From Chitinophagaceae bacterium (GTDB lineage Bacteria; Bacteroidota; Bacteroidia; Chitinophagales; Chitinophagaceae), in assembly GCA_016741945.1 (NCBI GenBank), contig JACVCQ010000183.1, forward strand, positions 1-5,758: 5,758 nucleotides of DNA, written 5' to 3'. The notes under the pieces were generated by a model. The model did not search any database. It saw nothing but the letters and a program-made list of their open reading frames with translations, and was not told the DNA's origin. Positions within the stretch are counted from its first letter, which is position 1. Each line of letters starts with the position of its first letter. Positions 1 through 5,758 of the stretch are shown here, one piece after another. Both the position numbers and the translations under genes were made by a program.

Positions 1-1112
1 ATCGCATCTTGCTTTTCTTTGAGCGGACGTGTATCCGTAGATGTAAGCTTGGCTTGTATTTCGGCGATGATGGATACTGCGATCTCTTCTGCTGTTTCTG
101 CACCAATATGCAAACCAACCGGACCATGAATGGCTTCTTTTTGGTTGTCAGTTAGCTCGATACCATTTTCCGCTAGTTCATCCATCATCATTTTCATTTT
201 CTTGTGAGGACCCAATACGCCAATATAAGTTGTGGGGTGATTGAGTAATACTTTCAATACCGCAAGATCATAGTTATAATTATGCGACATCAATACAAAT
301 ACGGTTCTTGCATCTATTTGTACACGCTCCAATATTTGATCGGCTTTGCTATGAAACACTTGGCATGAGGGCATTGGGAATCGTTCTCTGCTAGCATACA
401 TGGGTCTTCCATCGAGTACAGTAGACTGCCACCCTAACATCTCAGCCATTTTTACCACAGGAATCACATCGTTACCTGCACCCACTACCACCAACGATAC
501 AGGAGGTTGCATGAGTTCTGTAAATACAATGATTTCTTGCTGATCAATCAAATATTTCTTGAAAGATGATCGTCGCTGTTCGATGACTTGTCTGGCTTCT
601 GCATCAATCATATCTTTCGATACAATAGGCAGCACGCCAAAGCTTTGATTATTTTCAGCATACAGATAAACAGAACCATATTGTGGTGCTTTTTTATCAC
701 TCATGGAAAAGAAAGTCACCAATGAGGCATATTGTCTGGAATCAGTTGCCTTTTGTAAGAGTTCCATGATAGTAACGCCTCTTTCTCCTTGCAGCGGCTC
801 TATCAATACTTGTATCACACCCTGACAACCCAGTCCCATTCCGAATTTGGCATCATCTTCATCGGCTGTATCATAGGTCACCAACATGGCTTTATCAGAA
901 AGAATAACGTGCAAAGCTTTGCGAAAAGCATCCCCTTCCAAACACCCACCGCTGATTGATCCTGTGATTTCGGCATCTTCTGTAATCAGCATGCGGGCAC
1001 CCGGTCTTCTGTAAGATGAGCCTTCAACATGCACGACTGTTGCCAAGGCTGTTTTTTTACCTTCTGCAACTGCTTGTTGATACGATTTTATAATCGAAAT
1101 GATTTCTTGCAT
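1..1112 (-). CDS. XdhC/CoxI-family molybdenum cofactor maturation protein, 3' end cut by window edge
   Basis: Reading the minus strand from the ATG at 1112 gives 370 codons without a stop, running off the left edge. XdhC-family proteins bind the Mo cofactor and promote its sulfuration and insertion into xanthine-oxidase-family enzymes in the cytoplasm. Visible signatures are an N-terminal XdhC/CoxI domain with GSSYRRPGARMLI (about residues 31-43), GSISGGCLEGD (51-61) and GLGCQGVIQVLIEP (93-106). A C-terminal Rossmann-like domain follows, with VVVGAGNDVIPV (208-219), a DGRP step (234-237), VLMSHNYNYD (273-282), YIGVLGPHKK (296-305) and GPVGLHIGAETAEEIAVSI (330-348). The last is the usual end of the C-terminal domain, so only a short tail should be missing. 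The start is supported by GAGGAG seven bases upstream. It lies 31 bp after the cytochrome gene and probably matures the Mo hydroxylase encoded upstream in the same operon. Family assignment is firm; the specific client is inferred from context. Confidence 0.93.
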   Translation of the reverse strand, partial: MQEIISIIKSYQQAVAEGKKTALATVVHVEGSSYRRPGARMLITEDAEITGSISGGCLEGDAFRKALHVILSDKAMLVTYDTADEDDAKFGMGLGCQGVIQVLIEPLQGERGVTIMELLQKATDSRQYASLVTFFSMSDKKAPQYGSVYLYAENNQSFGVLPIVSKDMIDAEARQVIEQRRSSFKKYLIDQQEIIVFTELMQPPVSLVVVGAGNDVIPVVKMAEMLGWQSTVLDGRPMYASRERFPMPSCQVFHSKADQILERVQIDARTVFVLMSHNYNYDLAVLKVLLNHPTTYIGVLGPHKKMKMMMDELAENGIELTDNQKEAIHGPVGLHIGAETAEEIAVSIIAEIQAKLTSTDTRPLKEKQDA

Positions 1113-1119
1113 GATCAAA

Positions 1120-1125
1120 CTCCTC
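1120..1125 (-). promoter_or_regulatory. Shine-Dalgarno site of the xdhC-like gene
   Basis: The minus strand reads GAGGAG here, followed by seven bases (TTTGATC) and the ATG at 1112. This is a near-ideal ribosome binding site and fixes the start of the XdhC-family gene. It stands out because the other two leaders whose starts I could check inside this operon (before 3735 and 4240) show no comparable purine-rich core, and the cytochrome leader (before 1551) has only a short AGG. Confidence 0.7.
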
Positions 1126-1143
1126 GATAACAATACGAATACA

Positions 1144-1551
1144 TTACTTACGCTGCGCTTTTACCAACGCAGGTGTAATAACACCCGGAATTTTATTGCC
1201 CCAACTGTTTTTTGCATAATTCAATACATCAGCAATCTGTTCATCACTGAGGTATTCCTGTGCAGGCATGGCGCCTACATATTTTTTACCATTCACTGTT
1301 AAACTAGCCGTAGAACCTTTTAGTATTACATTGATTAAATCTTTAGAAGGTCTTTTCATATAATCAGCTTTTGCCAAAGGCGGATTTACTTCCGGTATGC
1401 CGGCCCCATCTTCCATATGACAATTCTGACAATACAATCCATATACTTCTTTTCCTCTTGTAATACTTTTTTGTGTTTCACTTTGTATAAAACTGCTACC
1501 AATGATGACCATGGAACATACAACTGTGACAATGGATATCTTCTTTTTCAT
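1144..1551 (-). CDS. small exported monoheme c-type cytochrome
   Basis: A 135-residue class I cytochrome c. Residues 1-22 form a signal peptide or N-terminal anchor: a KKK basic start followed by a hydrophobic stretch. The mature part carries one haem attachment motif, CQNCH (41-45), followed by GAGIP (49-53) and a PPLA step (57-60). The probable distal Met ligand is M95 in GAMPAQ, followed by the usual C-terminal helix SDEQIADVLNYAKNSWGN (about 102-119). It should act in the periplasm or attached to the membrane. The gene starts 27 bp after the stop of the Mo large subunit and ends 31 bp before the xdhC-like start. This placement suggests that it takes electrons from the Mo/[2Fe-2S] enzyme and hands them to the respiratory chain. 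Related Mo hydroxylases, such as bacterial membrane aldehyde dehydrogenases and nicotinate hydroxylase, use multi-haem cytochrome subunits; this one has a single haem. The cytochrome call is very secure; the partner is inferred. Confidence 0.93.
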   Translation of the reverse strand: MKKKISIVTVVCSMVIIGSSFIQSETQKSITRGKEVYGLYCQNCHMEDGAGIPEVNPPLAKADYMKRPSKDLINVILKGSTASLTVNGKKYVGAMPAQEYLSDEQIADVLNYAKNSWGNKIPGVITPALVKAQRK

Positions 1552-1578
1552 ACCTGCAAATTATCAAAATAAATCCGA

Positions 1579-3735
1579 TCAAACCTTTGCGAGATCAAAG
1601 GGTAGTTTTCTGATTCGTTTTCCTGTTAAATCATAAATGGCATTGGTCAATGCCGGAGTAAATGGTGGCAATCCGGGTTCTCCAACACCACCTGCATCTT
1701 CATTGTTATCCATAATAATCACTTCAATGGATGGAATCTCATTTATCTTCGGCATGCGATAAGTATTGAAATTTTTCTCTACCGTTAACCCATCTTTGAA
1801 ATGAATTTCATGATTGGTGGCTGCACCCAATGCCATCACGATAGAACCTTCTACTTGCGCACGAACCGTATCCGGATTTACATACCATCCGCAATCGATC
1901 ACCGCCCATACTTTATCGATTTTGATTTTACCCGTCGCATCTTTTGATACCTTCACCACTTGCGCCACCGTACTACTAAAACATTCTGTGATCGCTACAC
2001 CATAACCTTGTTTGGGTTTTCTGTTCTTCCATCCTGACACCTGTTCTACCTTATCCAATATTTTTTGACAACGATCACTTTTAAGGTATTGCTTTCTGAA
2101 TGCCAAAGGATCTTTCCCTGCTGCAATAGCGAGTTCATCCATAAAACTTTCATAAGCGAAACCATTGGTAGATGCATAAACTGAACGCCACCACATAATC
2201 GGAATAGGCGTTTCAAAGGGTACATCTGAGAAGCTGATATTTTTGATACTGTCAAAATAATGTGGTTGAAAACCTTCCAACACACTATCATTCGGCACAT
2301 CTTTTTTACTACCCAGCCAATGTCCAATATTCTGTCCGCACAATCTGAACTTGATCGCACTGATCTCTCCATTATTCACAGCACCTTCCGCTCTGTAACT
2401 CACTCCCGGACGGAAAGGTCCTTGCGTCATATCATCTTCTCTTGTCCAGATTACCTGAACAGGAGCTCCTGCTTCTTTTGAAATCAAACAGGCTTCATGT
2501 GTGAAATCTAAAAATGCTTTACGACCGAAACCACCTCCAAGGAAAGTCATATTCACGATCACATTTTCTTTTTTCACGCCCATCTTCTGACTGATATCAC
2601 CTTGCACCCAATCAGGCGCTTGAATAGGTCCCCAAATCTCAATCGAGTCTCCTTTATGATGCGCCACACAATTCAAAGGTTCCATACAAGCATGGGCTTG
2701 ATAGGGTGTTTCGTAAACGACATCCAATTTGGTTTTTTGCTGTGCTAAAATCGGATCGGGATCACCTTGTTTTTTGGCAGATAATCCTTCTTTGGATTGT
2801 AACTCCGCTTTCATTTTTTTGTAGATGTCTTCCGTGTTCACAAAATCAAAACCTGTATCATCCCACACTACTTTTAATGCTTTACGTCCTTGCATTGCAG
2901 CCCAGGTTGATTCTGCAACAACAGCTACACCCTCACGATCAGTATCAAATACTTTCATCGTGACCTTGAATATCTTTTTCACACCGGGTACTTTCAAAGC
3001 TGCTGTATCATCATACGATTTCACTTTCCCTCTCAAACGCGGATTGCGTTCTACCATGGCATATAACATGCCGGGTAATGTCTTGTCAATACCAAAAACA
3101 GCCGTACCATTTGTTTTGAGTGGCGTATCCTGACGAGGAAGTGGCTTTCGAACCAATTTATAATCCTCGATTTTTTTCAGTTGCACATTTTTCGGTGCTT
3201 CCAGTTTTGAAGCATCTACTACCAACTCCCCATAATGCATTTTTTTACCGGATGGACGATGGATCACATGTCCGGCTTCCGCATAACATTCTGCGGCAGG
3301 AACACTCCATTTATTTGCAGCAGCCGTGATCAGCATTTCACGAGCACTGGCACTCAACTTCGATAAATTCTTGTAGGTGCCGCGCACCGTAGAGCTACCA
3401 CCGGTAATCTGATTGCCATATTTTACAGTATCCCCTTTTCCGAAAATGATATTGACTTCATCGAGATTCACTTCTAATTCCTCTGCAATCATTTGAGGAA
3501 TGGCCTGATAAGCACCTTGTCCCATTTCAGCGCGGTGACTCACGATGGTGACTTTACCATTGGTATCTATGTGTATCCATGAATTCAGCGATACGCCATA
3601 ATTCTCTGCATCTTCTCCTTTGATAATGGTAGATGCTTTGGATTCACCGGAAAAATTAAACCCCAGTGTGAGCGCTGTGGCTGATAAGCCAGTGGCTCTA
3701 ATGAATTTTCTTCTTGAAATATCTTTTGGTTCCAT
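1579..3735 (-). CDS. molybdopterin-binding large subunit, isoquinoline 1-oxidoreductase (IorB)/aldehyde oxidase type, Tat-exported
   Basis: A 718-residue catalytic subunit of a xanthine-oxidase-family Mo hydroxylase. Such enzymes hydroxylate aldehydes or N-heterocycles with oxygen from water. A Tat signal, SRRKFIRATG (7-16), followed by a hydrophobic stretch, predicts export of the folded enzyme. An EMGQG segment (70-74, continuing to about 145, with TGGSSTVRG at 111-119) precedes the hammerhead-like domain (about 205-300). Next come HACMEPLN (348-355), FLGGGFGRK (398-406), DCGWYVNPD (614-622), VEGSIVMAL (628-636) and GVGEPGLPP (683-691), where E686 matches the catalytic glutamate of the family. 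Length and segment order fit IorB-like proteins better than classical xanthine dehydrogenase. The gene starts 34 bp after the [2Fe-2S] subunit gene and pairs with it. No FAD domain is present. The substrate is unknown: aldehydes, isoquinoline-like or nicotinate-like rings are all possible. The ATG at 3735 is chosen because the twin-arginine motif begins just after it. Confidence 0.93.
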   Translation of the reverse strand: MEPKDISRRKFIRATGLSATALTLGFNFSGESKASTIIKGEDAENYGVSLNSWIHIDTNGKVTIVSHRAEMGQGAYQAIPQMIAEELEVNLDEVNIIFGKGDTVKYGNQITGGSSTVRGTYKNLSKLSASAREMLITAAANKWSVPAAECYAEAGHVIHRPSGKKMHYGELVVDASKLEAPKNVQLKKIEDYKLVRKPLPRQDTPLKTNGTAVFGIDKTLPGMLYAMVERNPRLRGKVKSYDDTAALKVPGVKKIFKVTMKVFDTDREGVAVVAESTWAAMQGRKALKVVWDDTGFDFVNTEDIYKKMKAELQSKEGLSAKKQGDPDPILAQQKTKLDVVYETPYQAHACMEPLNCVAHHKGDSIEIWGPIQAPDWVQGDISQKMGVKKENVIVNMTFLGGGFGRKAFLDFTHEACLISKEAGAPVQVIWTREDDMTQGPFRPGVSYRAEGAVNNGEISAIKFRLCGQNIGHWLGSKKDVPNDSVLEGFQPHYFDSIKNISFSDVPFETPIPIMWWRSVYASTNGFAYESFMDELAIAAGKDPLAFRKQYLKSDRCQKILDKVEQVSGWKNRKPKQGYGVAITECFSSTVAQVVKVSKDATGKIKIDKVWAVIDCGWYVNPDTVRAQVEGSIVMALGAATNHEIHFKDGLTVEKNFNTYRMPKINEIPSIEVIIMDNNEDAGGVGEPGLPPFTPALTNAIYDLTGKRIRKLPFDLAKV

Positions 3736-3769
3736 GATTGGTCATTGTTGTGGTTGAATAATGTAGGTA

Positions 3770-4240
3770 CTACCCTTTTACAGTCATTTTCTTGGAAGCT
3801 TTTTTAATGGCTTCCCGTATTCTTGGATAGGTACCGCATCTGCAAATATGTCCTTGCATGGCTGCATCAATATCCGCATCTGTGGGTGAAGTTTTCTTTT
3901 GTAATAAAGCAACGGCCGCCATGATTTGTCCGGACTGACAATACCCACATTGCGGCACCTGTTCTTCTATCCAGGCAGCCTGAACCGGATGTGAGTTATC
4001 ATCTGATAGCCCTTCGATGGTGGTGATGGACTTATTCGCGGCACCGATCACAGGGATAGAGCAAGAACGAACCGGTTGCCCCTCCATATGAACCGTGCAG
4101 GCACCACATTGTGCAACGCCGCATCCATATTTGGTTCCTTTTAATCCAACGATGTCGCGGATAGCCCATAAGAGCGGCATTTGGGGATCGGCATCAATGG
4201 TATGTTCTTTCTTATTGACTTTTAGTGTAATCTTAGCCAT
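3770..4240 (-). CDS. [2Fe-2S] small subunit of Mo hydroxylase (IorA type)
   Basis: A 156-residue iron-sulfur subunit that carries electrons from the Mo centre. The N-terminal plant-ferredoxin-like domain holds Cys40, Cys45, Cys48 and Cys60 (within GCGVAQCGACTV, then RSC). The C-terminal helical domain holds Cys98 and Cys101 (QCGYCQSGQ) and Cys133 and Cys135 (HICRCGTYPRI). All eight ligands for the two [2Fe-2S] clusters are therefore intact. Length is typical of the family, including IorA and the CoxS-like subunits. There is no signal peptide, so it probably leaves the cytoplasm bound to the Tat-bearing large subunit. It is the first gene of the operon, preceded by a terminator and a roughly 170-bp leader, and is followed after 34 bp by its large subunit. 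The ATG at 4240 gives the canonical MAKITLKVN start; its leader is A/T-rich with no clear Shine-Dalgarno core. Confidence 0.95.
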   Translation of the reverse strand: MAKITLKVNKKEHTIDADPQMPLLWAIRDIVGLKGTKYGCGVAQCGACTVHMEGQPVRSCSIPVIGAANKSITTIEGLSDDNSHPVQAAWIEEQVPQCGYCQSGQIMAAVALLQKKTSPTDADIDAAMQGHICRCGTYPRIREAIKKASKKMTVKG

Positions 4241-4400
4241 ATAGTGATTTTAATGTATGGTAATTGAGGATAGGTCTGTCTGGAAAAATCCCTTTAAGTT
4301 AAAGTTTTTCTTCCAAACAAAAATGAAGTTTCCCCATACAATTCCCCTCCCATTCAACATGAAAATGGATCGTTTATAATTTTTAGCAAATATGACAGTT
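4241..4400 (-). promoter_or_regulatory. probable promoter-containing leader of the Mo hydroxylase operon
   Basis: This gap lies between the lpd terminator and the first gene of the operon, so it should hold the operon promoter. I see no perfect Bacteroidota promoter (TTTG about 19-21 bases ahead of TAnnTTTG). The nearest partial match is TAACTTAA on the minus strand (4301-4294), with a TTTTTG ending at 4318, 16 bases upstream. That would give a leader of roughly 50 bases. A second partial -7-like box, CATTTTTG (4325-4318), lacks a well-spaced partner. The region is A/T-rich and shows no convincing operator palindrome or riboswitch fold. The promoter role is inferred from position only. Confidence 0.35.
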
Positions 4401-4438
4401 GAAAACAAAAAAAGATGCCGGATAAAACATCCGGCATC
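4401..4438 (-). terminator. intrinsic terminator of lpd
   Basis: On the minus strand a perfect 10-bp stem, GATGCCGGAT (4438-4429) paired with ATCCGGCATC (4423-4414), closes a five-base loop. It is followed at once by seven T residues and then GTTTTC. It begins about 36 bases after the lpd stop codon and so ends that transcript, isolating lpd from the Mo hydroxylase operon. A run of A residues on the far side (4443-4450) also puts a short U-tract before the stem, as often seen in such terminators. Nothing on the plus strand nearby needs termination. Confidence 0.92.
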
Positions 4439-4474
4439 ACTCAAAAAAAATATCAATCAGACATCCTAAATTTC

Positions 4475-5758
4475 CTAAATATCGATCGCTTCCCCATAAG
4501 CCGCAGCTGTTGCTTCTTTCAAGCCTTCACTCATGGTTGGGTGTGGATGCACTGCATTCAGAATTTCATGTGCAGTGGTTTCGAGTTTACGTGCAACAAC
4601 TGCTTCAGCAATCATTTCAGTAACATTGTAACCGATCATATGACATCCTAAGAATTCACCATACTTCGCATCATAGATCACTTTTACAAAACCTTCGGTA
4701 GCTCCTGCAGCACTGGCTTTACCACTCGCTACAAATGGAAACTTACCTACCTTGATTTCATATCCCGCTTCTTTCGCTGCTTTCTCAGTATAACCCACAC
4801 TTGAAATTTCAGGGATGCAATACGTACAGCCTGGGATATTGTTATAATCAATCGCTTCCGGTAAGTGATGGTGTTTTTTCTCTAAATAAGCCATATGCTC
4901 TGCAGCATTGATACCTTCTTTGGCAGCAACGTGAGCGAGTGCTTGTCCGGGTGAACAGTCACCAATTGCATAAACACCTGCTAAAGAGGTCTGCTGGTAT
5001 TTGTCAACGATGATCTTTCCTTTTTCTGTTTTGATACCATTTTCTTCCAGACCAATATTTTCGATATTAGCTACCACACCTACTGCACTCAATACTACAT
5101 CAGCTTCGAGGGTAACGATAGAACCATCTTGTTTTTTCACTTGTGCTTTTACACCGGCACCTGAAGTATCTACTGATTCAACAGAAGCATTGGTCATGAT
5201 TTCAATGCCTTGTTTTTTGTATTGCTTCTCTAGTTCTTTAGAAACATCTTCATCTTCTACCGGAACAATACGAGGCATGAATTCAACGATGGTTACTTTG
5301 GTACCCATGCTATTGTATACATAAGCAAATTCAACACCTATCGCACCACTTCCTACAACGATCATGCTCTTAGGCTGTTCAGGTAATACCATCGCTTCGC
5401 GATAACCGATTACTTTTTTACCATCCTGTTTCAAATTTGGTAATTCACGGCTGCGACCACCGGTGGCGATCACGATATATTTTGCTTCTACAATTTGTTT
5501 GCTGCCATCTGCTGCAGTTACTTCCACTTTTCCTTTTGACTGCACTTTACCATAGCCCATGATGACATCGATCTTATTCTTTTTCATCAGGAACTGAACA
5601 CCTTTACTCATTTTATCCGCAACACCACGACTACGTTTGATAACACCACCGAAATCGTGGGTACCGGTTGCATTGATGCCATAATTAGAGGCATGTTTCA
5701 GGTATTCATATACTTGAGCACTTTTTAACAATGCTTTGGTAGGAATACAGCCCCAGTT
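4475..5758 (-). CDS. lpd: dihydrolipoyl dehydrogenase (E3), 5' end cut by window edge
   Basis: The flavoprotein that reoxidises dihydrolipoamide with NAD+ in the pyruvate and 2-oxoglutarate dehydrogenase and glycine cleavage complexes, in the cytoplasm. 427 residues are visible of the usual 460-470. The frame is open to the right edge and begins NWGCIPTKALLKSAQ, which is the active-site disulfide helix. The second redox Cys is present; the first, together with the N-terminal FAD GxGxxG, lies outside the window. A call starting at the TTG at 5731 would be a false start inside this helix. Counting visible residues, the NAD-binding motif GSGAIG is at about 136-141, the second FAD motif YAIGDC is at about 263-268, and the dimerisation domain ends with HPHPTMSEGLKEA, giving the catalytic His406 and Glu411 pair. 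Glutathione and mercuric reductases are less likely, given the GWY-free lipoamide-type sequence and the HPHPT ending. It is followed by its own terminator and is not functionally tied to the downstream operon. Confidence 0.95.
   Translation of the reverse strand, partial: NWGCIPTKALLKSAQVYEYLKHASNYGINATGTHDFGGVIKRSRGVADKMSKGVQFLMKKNKIDVIMGYGKVQSKGKVEVTAADGSKQIVEAKYIVIATGGRSRELPNLKQDGKKVIGYREAMVLPEQPKSMIVVGSGAIGVEFAYVYNSMGTKVTIVEFMPRIVPVEDEDVSKELEKQYKKQGIEIMTNASVESVDTSGAGVKAQVKKQDGSIVTLEADVVLSAVGVVANIENIGLEENGIKTEKGKIIVDKYQQTSLAGVYAIGDCSPGQALAHVAAKEGINAAEHMAYLEKKHHHLPEAIDYNNIPGCTYCIPEISSVGYTEKAAKEAGYEIKVGKFPFVASGKASAAGATEGFVKVIYDAKYGEFLGCHMIGYNVTEMIAEAVVARKLETTAHEILNAVHPHPTMSEGLKEATAAAYGEAIDI

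Noticed and set aside
2046..2372. A 108-codon minus-strand open frame inside the Mo large subunit gene.
   Set aside because: It is a frame-shifted shadow of the large subunit, whose own frame is intact with all family motifs through this stretch.
4250..4456. A 68-codon minus-strand open frame upstream of the [2Fe-2S] subunit gene, rich in aromatic and hydrophobic residues.
   Set aside because: It starts in and reads through the lpd terminator hairpin and U-tract, has no ribosome binding site and has a composition expected of translated A/T-rich intergenic DNA.
5001..5324. A 107-codon plus-strand open frame opposite lpd, rich in Ser and Thr.
   Set aside because: It is antisense to a well-conserved lpd region and the low-complexity composition is typical of an antisense shadow. 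The plus-strand frames at 1099-1302, 1814-2005, 2260-2481, 2706-3133, 3120-3329 and 4415-4651 were rejected for the same reason.
5731..5758. Possible start of lpd at the TTG at 5731.
   Set aside because: The frame stays open to the window edge and the nine upstream codons encode NWGCIPTKA, the lpd active-site motif, so the true start lies beyond the window.
4475..5758. Possible functional link between lpd and the Mo hydroxylase operon, since they share a strand.
   Set aside because: A strong intrinsic terminator lies between them, and E3 serves the 2-oxoacid dehydrogenase complexes; nothing ties it to the Mo enzyme.
1..5758. Search for CRISPR-like repeats, insertion sequence ends, tRNA genes, phage or defence genes.
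   Set aside because: No spaced direct repeats, terminal inverted repeats, transposase or integrase motifs, or cloverleaf patterns were noticed by eye; coding density is high with housekeeping and catabolic genes.

Overview
The window looks like ordinary chromosomal DNA of a Bacteroidota bacterium, most likely a member of the Chitinophagales/Sphingobacteriia. This is inferred from the moderately AT-rich sequence, from mostly A/T-rich gene leaders with little Shine-Dalgarno signal, and from the style of the lipoamide dehydrogenase and oxidoreductase proteins. It is not a database match. All five genes lie on the minus strand, so transcription runs from high to low coordinates.

Right part (4475-5758): most of a dihydrolipoyl dehydrogenase gene (lpd, the E3 subunit of 2-oxoacid dehydrogenase complexes). 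Its 5' end is cut by the window edge. A strong intrinsic terminator (hairpin 4414-4438 with a downstream U-tract) follows its stop codon and separates it from the next transcription unit.

Left part (1-4240): a tightly spaced four-gene group that reads as one operon. In transcription order it holds a two-cluster [2Fe-2S] small subunit (3770-4240), a Tat-exported molybdopterin large subunit of the isoquinoline 1-oxidoreductase/aldehyde oxidase type (1579-3735), a small exported single-heme cytochrome c (1144-1551), and an XdhC/CoxI-family cofactor maturation protein (3-1112). The last gene is open at the left window edge but nearly complete. Gaps between these genes are only 27-34 bp.

How they fit together: the large subunit should hydroxylate an unidentified N-heterocycle or aldehyde at a Mo centre. 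Electrons would pass through the two [2Fe-2S] clusters of the small subunit. No FAD subunit is visible in the window, and the next gene encodes a periplasmic or membrane-tethered cytochrome c, so the likely acceptor is that cytochrome and then the respiratory chain rather than NAD+. XdhC would insert or sulfurate the Mo cofactor in the cytoplasm before folded export by Tat. The substrate cannot be read from the sequence. I saw no mobile elements, tRNA/rRNA genes, CRISPR arrays or unexplained repeats, and nothing that I would call a new system. The operon is a variant of a known enzyme type.
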